The notes under the pieces: model-generated | What the model was told of the DNA's origin: nothing | Database searches by the model: none | What the model saw: only the letters and a program-made list of their open reading frames with translations | Shown: in pieces, positions 36,744-45,454 of the stretch | How positions within the stretch are numbered: the stretch's first letter is position 1 | How the letters are laid out: every line of letters begins with the position of its first letter | Made by a program: the position numbers and the translations under genes | NCBI RefSeq assembly: GCF_000378445.1 | Contig: NZ_KB899724.1 | Coordinates: 1 to 58,388 of the forward strand | DNA: 58,388 nt | DNA from: Deinococcus aquatilis DSM 23025 | GTDB taxonomy: Bacteria; Deinococcota; Deinococci; Deinococcales; Deinococcaceae | Reading direction: 5' to 3'

Positions 36744-37847
36744 ATGACGCAGGAGCACACGCCCGAACGCCTGACCCTGCGCCGTGCCGAAGCCTTGGCC
36801 CCGAGGCGCGGGATTCACAAGATTTTTGTGGGCATGGCGGCGGGCGTGGGCAAAACCTACCGCGCCCTGAGTGAACTGCGCGAACGGCTGGAACGCGGTG
36901 AAGACGCCCTGATCGGGGTACTGGAAACCCACGGACGGGCCGGAACCATCGCGGCGGCAGAGGGGCTGCCTGTTTTTCTGCGCCGTGAAGTGGTGCGCGG
37001 CTCTGTGATCCTGACCGAACTGGATGTGGACGGCCTGTTGGTTCGCCGTCCCTTCGTGGTGCTGATCGACGAACTGGCCCACACCAACGCCCCCGGCAGC
37101 CCCCACGACAAGCGCTGGCAGGACGTCAATACACTGCTGGACGCCGGAATTCATGTGCTCTCGACCATGAATGTGCAGCATCTGGAAAGCCTGAACGACA
37201 CGGTCGCCCGCCTGACGGGGGTGCGGGTGCGCGAACGGGTGCCTGATCATGTGCTCAGTGAAGCTGACGAACTCGTGCTGATCGACCTGACGCCCGATGA
37301 TCTGCGTGCCCGCCTGAGGGCCGGAAAGGTGTACGGCCCAGAAAAAGTTGAGCAGGCGCTGGGCAATTTTTTTACAGGGCCGAACCTGACCGCCCTGCGT
37401 GAAATCGCGCTGCGGCAGGTGGCGAACGTCGTAGAACTCGGCGCTCCGGAGGGGCAACCGGGCGTGCAGGAAATCGTGGTGGTGGCGGTGGCCGCCGAAG
37501 AAACTGCCGCCCGCCTGATTCGCCGGGGTGGGCAGTTGGCGGCCCGCCTGCACGCCGATCTGCATGTGGTCACGGTTCGTCCTGCCCGCCTCAGCCGCTC
37601 GCAATCGCAATTGCTGGACACCTTCCGGGCCATCACACACGCGCTGGGGGGCCAATTCGAGGTGCTCTCCCCTGCGGGCAACGTGGCCCAAACCCTGATC
37701 CGCTACCTGGAATCGGTGCACGCCACACAGATCGTCATGGGCGAAACCAGCCGCAGCCGCTGGGCCGAATTCCTTCGCGGCGACCTCATCAAAACCGTAT
37801 TGCGAGAGACCAAGAATGTGGATGTGTACGTGATTACGCGGGAGTAG
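36744..37847 (+). CDS. kdpD: Short KdpD: sensor and universal-stress domains only
   Basis: 367 residues. Residues 20-230 are the KdpD N-terminal domain with Walker A GMAAGVGKT (K37), ETHGRAGT, VVLIDELAHTNAPGS and DVNTLLDAGIHVLSTMNVQHLESLND. Residues about 245-365 form a universal-stress-protein domain ending MGETSRSRWAEFLRGDLIKTVLRETKNVDVYVI. The four membrane helices, GAF and histidine-kinase parts of a full KdpD (about 900 residues) are absent. The stop is followed by ordinary non-coding DNA, so this is a natural short form, as seen in some cyanobacteria and Deinococcus, rather than a fresh truncation. It may modulate the histidine kinase encoded at 30347. Confidence 0.92.
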   Translation: MTQEHTPERLTLRRAEALAPRRGIHKIFVGMAAGVGKTYRALSELRERLERGEDALIGVLETHGRAGTIAAAEGLPVFLRREVVRGSVILTELDVDGLLVRRPFVVLIDELAHTNAPGSPHDKRWQDVNTLLDAGIHVLSTMNVQHLESLNDTVARLTGVRVRERVPDHVLSEADELVLIDLTPDDLRARLRAGKVYGPEKVEQALGNFFTGPNLTALREIALRQVANVVELGAPEGQPGVQEIVVVAVAAEETAARLIRRGGQLAARLHADLHVVTVRPARLSRSQSQLLDTFRAITHALGGQFEVLSPAGNVAQTLIRYLESVHATQIVMGETSRSRWAEFLRGDLIKTVLRETKNVDVYVITRE

Positions 37848-37951
37848 GCCGACGCCTGCGCTTCAGGGATGAAGTCCAGTGCAAGTCCGGCTCATGCGGG
37901 GGCAAAGTGCAGGCGCGTAGGGTGAGGTCGGTTCATTCCACAGGAGGCGTT

Positions 37952-38554
37952 ATGACGGCTCAACCCTTTGCCCAGCATGACTTCCGACACCGCGATTCTC
38001 AGATCAATGACCTCTTGGAAGACGCCCTGAGTCAGCACGACACCCTTGAAGCTGTGGCCGACGAATTCCAGCGTCAGCTTCAGAGGGTGGAGGGGGCGTT
38101 GCCGCCCGCGCTGGTTGCCGCTTTGCACGGTCAACCGCTGGGCCATCCTCTGCATCCGATTCTGGTTCATTTGCCGTTGGGTGGCTGGCTGGTTGCGGGC
38201 ATCCTGGATTTCTATCCGGGCCACAAGAGCGCCGATACCGAACACGCCGCTGATCTGGCCCTGCTTCTGGGCACTGTCGGAGCTGTGGGAGCCATCGCCT
38301 CAGGCTGGACAGATTGGGCCAACACTCGCGGCGAGGCAAAACGCACGGGCTTCATTCACGGGGCACTCAACGAAACCGCCTTCTTTCTGAACGGCGCGTC
38401 GTTGCTGGCCCGCCGCAGAGGGCGCAGAGGCTTGGGCAAAGTGCTGTCGGGCACGGCCTTGGCGCTGGCCTTGGGCGGGGGCTTTCTGGGCGGGCAACTG
38501 GTTTACCGCCACGGCCTCGGCGTGGGCAGAACGCTGGCAACGCCGCAGGGCTAA
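37952..38554 (+). CDS. DUF2231 membrane protein
   Basis: 200 residues from ATG 37952 with AGGAGG five bases upstream. After a soluble acidic N-terminus (about 1-65) it has HGQPLGHPLHPILVHLPLGGWLVAGILD, the HPxHPxxVHxP pattern of DUF2231, then about four membrane helices ending in a basic loop (ARRRGRRG) and a last hydrophobic segment. Histidines at the membrane face suggest metal or heme binding, known for no member that I can name. It stands 104 bases after kdpD and may be transcribed separately. Confidence 0.82.
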   Translation: MTAQPFAQHDFRHRDSQINDLLEDALSQHDTLEAVADEFQRQLQRVEGALPPALVAALHGQPLGHPLHPILVHLPLGGWLVAGILDFYPGHKSADTEHAADLALLLGTVGAVGAIASGWTDWANTRGEAKRTGFIHGALNETAFFLNGASLLARRRGRRGLGKVLSGTALALALGGGFLGGQLVYRHGLGVGRTLATPQG

Positions 38555-38624
38555 AGTAGGCCCGGCGATCTGTGCTGGTGGCTCTGCATTTCCCAAATCA
38601 CGCACGGGTCATTTAAGCTGGGGT

Positions 38625-39299
38625 ATGACCCTGTTGCCTGCTGCTGGATTGGCCCGCGTCCGAAGCTCCGCGCTCTGGTTGGGGATGTTGAGTTGGTCTG
38701 GATTGGCGGGGGCCGTCGCCTGCGACACACAGTCTTATCTTGCCAGCGGAACGGCCACCTATCAGATGGTCAGTCCGGCGGGGAAGTCTACGGTGGTAAA
38801 CAAGGCTGTCGTCAAAGGTAGCAGCGTTCAAGTGACCTCCACCAGCAACGGAAAGAGCACCACCGTTGTCTGGAACTGCACGGCCAAAGGAATGACGGTC
38901 AATCTGCCTACAGGTGAGGCGAAAGCCAGTTTCGACATTGGCTTTTTGCCGCCGTCCAGTGCATGGAAAGTGGGCTATAACTGGACTTCTACGGGCAAGA
39001 TTTCGGGAATGGCAGGCATGACCATCACCACCACCACCCAGAGCCGAATTACCGCCAGCGAGCGCGTTACGACACCTGCGGGCACCTTCAATACTCTGCG
39101 CGTCGAGAGCACGACGGCGAGCAAGATGCAGCTTCCCAGCGGAACCAAATTGCCTCCGGGCATGGACGCGGCAGCTCTTGCGGGAGCCATAAACAGCCCC
39201 AGCAAAAGTACCTCTTGGTATGCCAGAGGTGTGGGCACGGTCAAGACCACGATGCCCGACAACAAATTTACGATGACGCTGATCAAATTTGTTCGTTAG
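38625..39299 (+). CDS. Secreted protein of unknown function (DUF3108-like)
   Basis: 224 residues. An N-terminal signal peptide (basic LARVRSS, hydrophobic ALWLGMLSWSGLAGAVA) probably ends before CDTQSYLASG. The mature part is Ser/Thr-rich and beta-strand-like, with two cysteines (CDTQSY, WNCTAKG) that could form a disulfide. The stretch ITASERVTTPAGTFNTLRVEST resembles the TPAGTF motif of DUF3108-type outer-envelope proteins, but the match is short. The ribosome site (GGGG) is weak. It has no obvious functional partner; an envelope role is inferred only from export. Confidence 0.75.
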   Translation: MTLLPAAGLARVRSSALWLGMLSWSGLAGAVACDTQSYLASGTATYQMVSPAGKSTVVNKAVVKGSSVQVTSTSNGKSTTVVWNCTAKGMTVNLPTGEAKASFDIGFLPPSSAWKVGYNWTSTGKISGMAGMTITTTTQSRITASERVTTPAGTFNTLRVESTTASKMQLPSGTKLPPGMDAAALAGAINSPSKSTSWYARGVGTVKTTMPDNKFTMTLIKFVR

Positions 39300-39342
39300 G
39301 TATTTGAGATTGCTTGTCCTATACGCAGTCCAGACCATTTTC

Positions 39343-39374
39343 CAGAGTTGCTCGTCACGTGACGAGCAACTCTG
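39343..39374. repeat. Dispersed palindrome, copy 1 (32 bp, perfect)
   Basis: A perfect 32-bp palindrome centred at 39358/39359 with core CTCGTCACGTGACGAG, 44 bases after the stop of the secreted-protein gene and 204 bases before the acyl-CoA synthetase. It could act as a terminator hairpin or as a regulator site; see copies at 43532, 49362 and 54760. Confidence 0.8.
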
Positions 39375-39577
39375 TTCATCTGACACTGTGACGGTCGCAT
39401 CTGACTGAATAAGGCACCCATTGAATAACTCTTTCTGAACTGCACGCACAGAGGCGGTGGGCACGACAAAAGCAGTAGGCCGCGCTAGAATGCACAGAAC
39501 GCACAATCCAGCGCCAAGAGCCTGCATCAGAGGTTCCGTTTCTGCTTTCTTCTCTCCACTTCTCCGGAGGTTGTTCT

Positions 39578-41257
39578 ATGACCCAAGATGCCCAACCGAA
39601 TTCCACCCCTGCCAATCCGACCCGCTACTGGCCGCCTCATAAGCCCCGCAGCCTGACACTGCCGCAGGTGGGGGTAATGCACAATTTGCTCACCTCTGCC
39701 GGGCGCTATCCACAAAAAACGGCCATGTGGTTTTATGGGCGTGAAGTGCCCTACCGCGAACTGAACGAGTCGGCCCAGAGGTTGGCTGGACATCTGGCCG
39801 CGCAGGGTGTGCAGAAAGGCGACCGGATCGCCATCTGGATGCAGAACAGCCCCGCCTGGGCCATCGCCGCGCATGCCGCCTGGCACCTGGGAGCGGTGGT
39901 GGTTCCGCTTGCGCCGATGCTTCAGGCACGTGAATTTGGTTTCTTTTTGCAGGATGCGGGCATCCGGGTAGGCGTGGTGGGTGCAGAACTCTACGAGAAG
40001 GCCAAGCAGGGTGGGCTGGCCCATGCCGTGTGTGCCAACATCATGCAGGGCACGCAGTCAGACCGGGCAGGTGTACCTCTGCCCGATGGCCTGGACGTGA
40101 ATCCTGAGTTGCAGGAGGGTGACGTCTCTCTGGAAACGGCGTTGCAGGCCGCTCCTGCCCCCGCCGCCGAAGTTGGCCCCGACGACCTCTGCGTCATGCC
40201 CTATACCAGCGGCACCACGGGTCTGCCCAAAGGTTGCATGCACACGCATGGCAGCGTGCAGGCCAACATTTTTGGTGCGGGCGTGTGGATTGATGGCAAC
40301 GTAGAAGACGTTTTTCTGGCGTCGCTGCCGTTCTTTCATGTCACGGGCTTTATCAACAGTCTGCTTGCTCCAATAAACGGCGGAGCAACAGTGGTCGCCA
40401 TGGCCCGTTGGGACCGTGACGCTGCCCGCACCCTGATCAGAGAACGTGGTGTGACCCTCTGGACCAACACCGCCACGATGGTGATCGACATGATGGCCTC
40501 GCCCAACTTCGATCCTGCCGATCTGAAAAGTATTCGCAATATGACCGGCGGCGGCGCGAGCCTGCCCGCAGCCATCGGCCAGCGGCTCCTCGATCTCACG
40601 GGCATCAATTTTCTGGAAGGCTACGGCCTTTCCGAGACGATGGCTCAGAGCCATAGCAACCCCAAAACCAGACCCAAATTGCAGTGCCTTGGGGTGCCTC
40701 TGTTCGGCGTGGATGCCCGCGTAATCGACCTCGATACGGGTGCAGAACTTCCGGTAGGCAGCGTGGGCGAGATCGTGATGCGCGGCGCACAGGTGATGCA
40801 GGGCTACTGGAACCGTCCTGACGCCACCGCCGAGGCGTTTACTGAGATAGACGGCCAGCGGTTTTTCCGCAGTGGCGACCTCGGATACATGGACGAGGAA
40901 GGGTACTTCTTCTTCACCGACCGCCTGAAGCGCATGGTCAACGTATCGGGTATGAAGGTGTGGCCCGCAGAGGTGGAAAATGCCCTGCACGCCCACCCCG
41001 CCGTACAGGAAGCCTGCGTGATTTCGGTGCCCGACGAGCGCACGGGAGAACATGCCCGCGCCCTAATCGTGCTGAAGCCGGGTCAGACCGCGACAGGCGC
41101 AGAAATCGAGGCCTGGGGCCGTACCCAGATGGCTACCTATAAGGTGCCGCGTGATTACCAGTTTGTAGACAGCCTGCCGCGTGGCCCCACGGGCAAAGTG
41201 TCGTGGCGGCCTCTGCAAGAAGCGGCGCGGGCCGCCATGCAGGCAGCGCAGAACTGA
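39578..41257 (+). CDS. Acyl-CoA synthetase (AMP-binding, long-chain type)
   Basis: 559 residues. The ANL-family core is complete: P-loop YTSGTTGLPKGCMHTHG (about 209-225), GYGLSETMAQSH (A5 region), SGDLGYMDEEGYFFFTDRLKRMVNVSG (about 429-455) and the C-terminal catalytic Lys in PTGKVSWRPL. It activates a carboxylic acid with ATP and CoA. It has CGGAGG about ten bases before ATG 39578 and is followed by a strong bidirectional terminator. As the only acyl-CoA ligase of the island, it probably feeds the dehydrogenases encoded on the other strand. Chain length cannot be deduced; the long-chain FadD-like similarity is general. Confidence 0.9.
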   Translation: MTQDAQPNSTPANPTRYWPPHKPRSLTLPQVGVMHNLLTSAGRYPQKTAMWFYGREVPYRELNESAQRLAGHLAAQGVQKGDRIAIWMQNSPAWAIAAHAAWHLGAVVVPLAPMLQAREFGFFLQDAGIRVGVVGAELYEKAKQGGLAHAVCANIMQGTQSDRAGVPLPDGLDVNPELQEGDVSLETALQAAPAPAAEVGPDDLCVMPYTSGTTGLPKGCMHTHGSVQANIFGAGVWIDGNVEDVFLASLPFFHVTGFINSLLAPINGGATVVAMARWDRDAARTLIRERGVTLWTNTATMVIDMMASPNFDPADLKSIRNMTGGGASLPAAIGQRLLDLTGINFLEGYGLSETMAQSHSNPKTRPKLQCLGVPLFGVDARVIDLDTGAELPVGSVGEIVMRGAQVMQGYWNRPDATAEAFTEIDGQRFFRSGDLGYMDEEGYFFFTDRLKRMVNVSGMKVWPAEVENALHAHPAVQEACVISVPDERTGEHARALIVLKPGQTATGAEIEAWGRTQMATYKVPRDYQFVDSLPRGPTGKVSWRPLQEAARAAMQAAQN

Positions 41258-41277
41258 ACTTGAAGGAATCAAAATAA

Positions 41278-41314
41278 GCAGCAGACCGTTTCCTGATTGG
41301 GGGCGGTCTGCTGC
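41278..41314. terminator. Bidirectional terminator
   Basis: An 11-bp perfect stem (GCAGCAGACCG at 41278-41288 with CGGTCTGCTGC at 41304-41314) is followed by TCGTTTTTC on the + strand and preceded by AAAATAA, giving TTATTTT on the minus strand. It lies between the convergent synthetase and molybdopterin oxidoreductase genes and can end both transcripts. Confidence 0.85.
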
Positions 41315-41344
41315 TCGTTTTTCTAAGAGGATGGACGCAGCCGC

Positions 41345-43483
41345 TCAGTCTGCCGCGCTCTCCCCCACTCCGGTTTCAGTGACGGCAAAGATCTCTATGG
41401 GTGTGCCGTTGACTGCCGCATTTCCAGTCAGTGGGTCAATGCGGCTGCGGTCTGTCAGGTCATTCAGGCTTGCCCCGGCGTGGGCGGCGGCTACTCCCTG
41501 CCGAATACCGGGGCGACCATGTCCGAAACCGTGTGGCATGCAGGCCACACCGGGCATCAGATCGTCGCTGAGTTCTAGCGGCACGGTGACACTGCCCACC
41601 CGCGAACGGACTTCGACCTGTTGGCCGTCAACCAATCCACGTTTGGCAGCATCGGCCCGGCTCAGCAGTAGCGTGCAGCGGTTGGGGCCGCGCATCAGCC
41701 GGGGCGTGTTGTGCATCCAGGAATTGTTGGAACGCAGTTGCCGCCGCCCGATCAAGATCAATTCGGGTACGGGTGCGTCCAGAACAGCTTCCAGCCTCGG
41801 TACGTCGGCCAGCATCGGCGCGGGGGCCAACTGAACTCGGCCACTGACGGTCAGCAGGCGTTCGGGGAGGCAGCGTTGCAGCGGGCCGTAATCTAGGCCG
41901 TGTGGGGCGGCTTTTAGGGCCTCCAGATTGGTCTTGTAGGGGCCATGCCGTAACCCCAGGTCCAGCCGTGCTTCGGGCGGGCTGCCCGCTTTCCCGGTCA
42001 GGCGTTCGGTCAGGCCGCCAAAAATCTGGTAATCGAAGCGCTGATCCGGCCCAATCGGGAACACGGGTTCCGAATACCGCGCCGTATTCTGCACGGCCAG
42101 ATGATGAAAAATCACGTCGTAGTGCGGCACTTCCAGCCCAAACGCCGGGGGCAGGATCACGTGGGCGTGCCGGGTCGTCTCGTTCAGATACGGGTCGATG
42201 CTGACCATGAAGTCCAGCCCAGTCAGGGCTGCGTCCAGCGCCGCGCCATCGGGCGTAGACAGGACCGGATTGCCTGCCACCGTCACGAGCGCCCGCACCT
42301 GCCCTTCTCCGGGGGTCGTCATTTCCTCGGCCATCACCACATTGGGCAGTTCATGATCAAATTCCGGCAGGCCGCGCACCCGCGAACCGTAGCGCCCGTG
42401 ATGCGTTTCGCCGCGCCGCGCCCGCATCAGCAGGTCGAAGGCGGGCTTCGTGAACATCATGCCGCCCACGCTGTCCAGATGGCCCGTGACCGCGTTCAGC
42501 ACGTTGACCAGCCACTGACACAGGCCGCCAAATTCCTGAACGCTGAGGCCGATGCGCCCGTACACTGCGCCGCGCCGTGCTGCGGCCAGAGCGCGGGCCA
42601 GCGTGCGGGTGGTATCTGCGGCGATGCCAGTGCGCTCGGCTACCCGTTCGGGCGTGAAGGGCTTGGCCGCCGCCCTGAGCGTCTCCAACCCGTCGCTGAA
42701 TTCGGTCAGATGGCCCAGCCGTTCCAGCCGTTCTCCCAGAATCACATTCAGGAGGGCGAACAGGAAAAAGGCGTCGCTGCCGGGGCGAATCGGGTGGTAT
42801 TCGGTGGCGTGGGCGGCGGTTTCGGTGCGGCGTGGGTCGATCAGGATGACTTGCCCGCCGCGTTCCCGAATCCCCTTCAGGCGTTCCCGAATTCCCGGCG
42901 CGGTCATGATGCTCCCGTTGCTGGCCGCTGGATTGGCCCCCAGCATCAGGAAAAAATCGGTGCGGTCCACGTCGGGTACAGGCATCAGCAGCGGGTGGCC
43001 GAACATCTCGGCGGCGGCAAAGTGGTGCGGCAACTGGTCGATGCTGGTGGCCGTAAAACGGTTGCGGGTGTCCAGTGCCTTCAGAAATGCGCCCGCAGAC
43101 AGCAACGTGCCGCTGTTGTGTACGCTGGGATTGCCCTGAAAAGCGGCCACGGCGTCGGCTCCGTGCTGTTCGCGCACCGCCTTCAAGCGCCCCGCCACAT
43201 AGTCCAGCGCTTCTTCCCAGTCCATCTCTGTCCAGGTGTCGCCGTCGCGCCGCAGAGGGCGTTTCAGGCGGTCCGGGTCGGCGTGCAGGTCGGGCAGGGC
43301 GACCCCTTTGGGGCAGATATGCCCCTTGCTGAGCGGGTCGAGGAGGTCGCCGCGCACGTCGGTCACGCGGCCCTCCTGCACGGTCAACGTCAGGCCGCAG
43401 ATGGCCTCACACAGGTTGCAGGCGCGGTGATAAATGCCGTCAGCGGGCAGTGCAGTTGTGGGCAGAGGAGCGGGTGCGGTCAT
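41345..43483 (-). CDS. Molybdopterin oxidoreductase (formate-dehydrogenase/nitrate-reductase-like family)
   Basis: 712 residues. C22, C25, C29 and C57 (CNLCEAIC and GHICPKG) bind an Fe4S4 cluster. The middle carries the bis-MGD cofactor domains (LMLGANPAASNGS, QVILIDPRRTETA, GNPVLSTPDG), and the C-terminal MoCo-binding beta-barrel includes NNSWMHNTPRLMRG and ACMPHGFGHGRPG. There is no twin-arginine signal, so it is cytoplasmic. No cysteine or selenocysteine is seen at the expected metal ligand (about SIDQLPHHF), so its ligand may differ. No partner electron-transfer subunits are encoded nearby. Substrate unknown. It has AACCTCCG (GGAGG on the coding strand) upstream of ATG 43483. Confidence 0.87.
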   Translation of the reverse strand: MTAPAPLPTTALPADGIYHRACNLCEAICGLTLTVQEGRVTDVRGDLLDPLSKGHICPKGVALPDLHADPDRLKRPLRRDGDTWTEMDWEEALDYVAGRLKAVREQHGADAVAAFQGNPSVHNSGTLLSAGAFLKALDTRNRFTATSIDQLPHHFAAAEMFGHPLLMPVPDVDRTDFFLMLGANPAASNGSIMTAPGIRERLKGIRERGGQVILIDPRRTETAAHATEYHPIRPGSDAFFLFALLNVILGERLERLGHLTEFSDGLETLRAAAKPFTPERVAERTGIAADTTRTLARALAAARRGAVYGRIGLSVQEFGGLCQWLVNVLNAVTGHLDSVGGMMFTKPAFDLLMRARRGETHHGRYGSRVRGLPEFDHELPNVVMAEEMTTPGEGQVRALVTVAGNPVLSTPDGAALDAALTGLDFMVSIDPYLNETTRHAHVILPPAFGLEVPHYDVIFHHLAVQNTARYSEPVFPIGPDQRFDYQIFGGLTERLTGKAGSPPEARLDLGLRHGPYKTNLEALKAAPHGLDYGPLQRCLPERLLTVSGRVQLAPAPMLADVPRLEAVLDAPVPELILIGRRQLRSNNSWMHNTPRLMRGPNRCTLLLSRADAAKRGLVDGQQVEVRSRVGSVTVPLELSDDLMPGVACMPHGFGHGRPGIRQGVAAAHAGASLNDLTDRSRIDPLTGNAAVNGTPIEIFAVTETGVGESAAD

Positions 43484-43531
43484 GGCAAAACCTCCGGGGC
43501 CAACACAGGAGTTGAGGAGTGGAATCTGAGT

Positions 43532-43551
43532 TGCTCGTCACGTGACGAGCA
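43532..43551. repeat. Dispersed palindrome, copy 2
   Basis: TGCTCGTCACGTGACGAGCA, a perfect 20-bp palindrome, lies about 60 bases after the histidine-phosphatase stop (43613, minus) and 50 bases before the molybdopterin-oxidoreductase start. Flanking AATCT/AGATT bases could extend the stem with a bulge. Confidence 0.8.
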
Positions 43552-43612
43552 GATTGACCGAAATCAAAAATAGGTGTGCTGGACAGAGTTTAGCGTCTGC
43601 AATGCACCTCTG

Positions 43613-44317
43613 CTACCGCCAACTTTGCAATTCGGGAGTCAGATGAGCCGTCTCGTTGAAGCTGTCCAGACTGGCCCGCCCACCGCCGTAGGTCAGCCGC
43701 GTCAGGCTGGCATTCCGAACCCGCCAGTTTAGGGCGAGGGCCGAAGCGTCCGGCGCTTGCAAGACAGCAGCCACGGTCACGCCAATCACTCCGCCACTGG
43801 TAAACAGAACCACCGTACGCTTGGGTGGCCCTCCCAGCAAATCACGCAGGAAGACCCGCACCCGGCCCCGAAAATCGGCCCAGGTTTCTACCTCTGGATG
43901 TTCCACTTCTCCGCGCAGATAGGCGTCGGTCAGCGGCTCCAGCATGTGCTGAAAATAGCGGTTGCGTTCAGGCGTTTCGCGTTGGGCGTTGAAGGCGTCC
44001 AGCAAGGCCGCAAATTCTGAATTCTGTGCGGCCAGCACGGGTGCAAGATGCTGAATCAGTCCGTCGCCGTCATATTCCGCTAGCCGAGGATCGGTGCTGA
44101 TCTGGGGCCAGCTTCCTCCAGCCGCCGCGTGTGCCAGCCGTGCGCTTTCGCGTTGGCGGACCAAGGGGCCGCAGATCACATCGGTGGGGCGTAGTCCAGC
44201 CGCCGCCAGATGCACGCCCACAGCCTGCGCCTGCGCTGCTCCCAGCGGGGAAAGCTGGTCGGTGTCGGCCTCGAAGGGGGTGGCCTGCCCGTGCCGAACG
44301 AGGATCAGTTCACTCAT
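43613..44317 (-). CDS. Histidine phosphatase (phosphoglycerate-mutase-like superfamily)
   Basis: 234 residues. LVRHGQATPF near the N-terminus carries the RHG catalytic histidine (H9), GPLVRQRESARL is the second conserved arginine region, and VVLFTSGGVIGVTVAAVL is the C-terminal part, where Ser-Gly-Gly replaces the usual second histidine (normally THGG or SHGG). Activity could therefore be weakened. It starts six bases after the stop of the APH-fold kinase. A phosphatase beside a kinase that may phosphorylate hydroxyacyl-CoA is suggestive of a repair or control role, but the substrate is not known. Confidence 0.8.
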   Translation of the reverse strand: MSELILVRHGQATPFEADTDQLSPLGAAQAQAVGVHLAAAGLRPTDVICGPLVRQRESARLAHAAAGGSWPQISTDPRLAEYDGDGLIQHLAPVLAAQNSEFAALLDAFNAQRETPERNRYFQHMLEPLTDAYLRGEVEHPEVETWADFRGRVRVFLRDLLGGPPKRTVVLFTSGGVIGVTVAAVLQAPDASALALNWRVRNASLTRLTYGGGRASLDSFNETAHLTPELQSWR

Positions 44318-44323
44318 CTGGGT

Positions 44324-45454
44324 TCACTTGTCGGGCACGACTTCGGGCACAAATTCAGCTCCAGACGCTGCGCCCGCCGTCGCGTTGATGCGCCGCCACG
44401 CCTCGCCCATCAGCCACGCGGCCTGCTGTCCCAGAGGGGCAAACCGGGGATCTTTAGTCTGTCCGGCGCGGTAACGGGCGTAAATCTGCTGCACGATCAC
44501 CGCCAGTTTGAAATGGCCCAACACTTCGTACCACAGCACGCCCGAGACATCGCGCCCAGACTGTGCGGCGTAGCGGTCAAGGAAGGCTTCGCGGGTCAAA
44601 AAGCCTTCGGCACTGGCGGCGGCCCCGACCCGACTTTCGCGGCCTCCCGGCTGCTGAGGCATCGTCCAGTAGGTCAACGTGAGGCCCAGATCGGCCAGCG
44701 GGTCGCCCACCGTCGTCATTTCCCAGTCCAGCAAGGCTGTGACGTGGGCGGGGTCGGCGGGGTCCACCATCAGGTTATCCAGCTTGAAGTCGTTGTGAAC
44801 GAGGGTATGGGCGCTTTCGGGCGGCGTGTGGGCGGTCAGCCAGCCGATCACCAGTTCATCCCGCAGCTCGCTCACTGGAGGCAAATCGTCGGTTCTGGCC
44901 CTGCGCCAGCGTCCTGCCCAGCCTTCCACCTGCCGTCCGTTGAATCCTGCGGCCCGCCCGATGTCGCTGAGGCCCGCCGCCTCGATATCCACCGCGTGCA
45001 GGGCCGCCAAAGTATCGGCCAGCGCGTAGGAAAGCTTCTGCGGGGCATCTGGAATATTCGCCAGTTCGGGCGGCACGCGGTCACGCACGATCAGCCCGTT
45101 TCGGCGTTCCATCAGATAAAAGGCCGACCCCAGCACCGCCGAGTCTTCGATCAGCAGGGCAGGTTTGGGCGCTTGCGGAAACACCGGATGCACCCGCTCC
45201 AGCAGGCGGAATTCGCGGGCCATATCATGCGCCCCTTTGGGCACTGGCCCCAGCGGAGCGCGGCGCAGGACATAGTCATGCTGAACACCGTCCTGACCGC
45301 CCAGCCGCACCAGATAGGTCAGGTTGGAAAATCCGCCCGGAAACTGCTGCACGGTCAGGGCGTCCACGTCGCCTGCCACCTGCCCGCGCAGGGCTTCTTT
45401 CAGGGCGTCCAGTGGCAGTTCCTCTCCGGCTCTCACGGGGGCCGTATCGCTCAC
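44324..45454 (-). CDS. APH-fold phosphotransferase, ACAD10/ACAD11 N-domain type
   Basis: 376 residues starting at GTG 45454 in a GTGA overlap with the SDR upstream. It has the aminoglycoside-phosphotransferase fold: FPGGFSNLTYLV glycine loop, REFRLLERVHP, FYLMERRNG hinge, catalytic loop VHNDFKLDN (H220, D222, N227) and metal-binding DWEMTTVGDPLADL (D243). The detailed pattern is that of the kinase half of animal ACAD11 and ACAD10, and of LvaA in levulinate catabolism, which phosphorylate the 4-hydroxyl of hydroxyacyl-CoA. It is not an antibiotic-resistance gene by context. The neighbouring ACAD11-type dehydrogenase is the expected partner. Confidence 0.9.
   Translation of the reverse strand: MSDTAPVRAGEELPLDALKEALRGQVAGDVDALTVQQFPGGFSNLTYLVRLGGQDGVQHDYVLRRAPLGPVPKGAHDMAREFRLLERVHPVFPQAPKPALLIEDSAVLGSAFYLMERRNGLIVRDRVPPELANIPDAPQKLSYALADTLAALHAVDIEAAGLSDIGRAAGFNGRQVEGWAGRWRRARTDDLPPVSELRDELVIGWLTAHTPPESAHTLVHNDFKLDNLMVDPADPAHVTALLDWEMTTVGDPLADLGLTLTYWTMPQQPGGRESRVGAAASAEGFLTREAFLDRYAAQSGRDVSGVLWYEVLGHFKLAVIVQQIYARYRAGQTKDPRFAPLGQQAAWLMGEAWRRINATAGAASGAEFVPEVVPDK

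Noticed and set aside
37850..37930. Cobalamin-riboswitch-like stretch (AGTGCAAGTCCGGCTCATGC) before the DUF2231 gene
   Set aside because: The core word resembles the B12-box region, but the rest of the aptamer is missing, since kdpD ends only a few dozen bases upstream, and DUF2231 is not a cobalamin gene.
42101..43573. Long plus-strand open frame opposite the molybdopterin oxidoreductase
   Set aside because: Mirror of a real gene in GC-rich sequence; no family features, rich in Gln, His and Arg.
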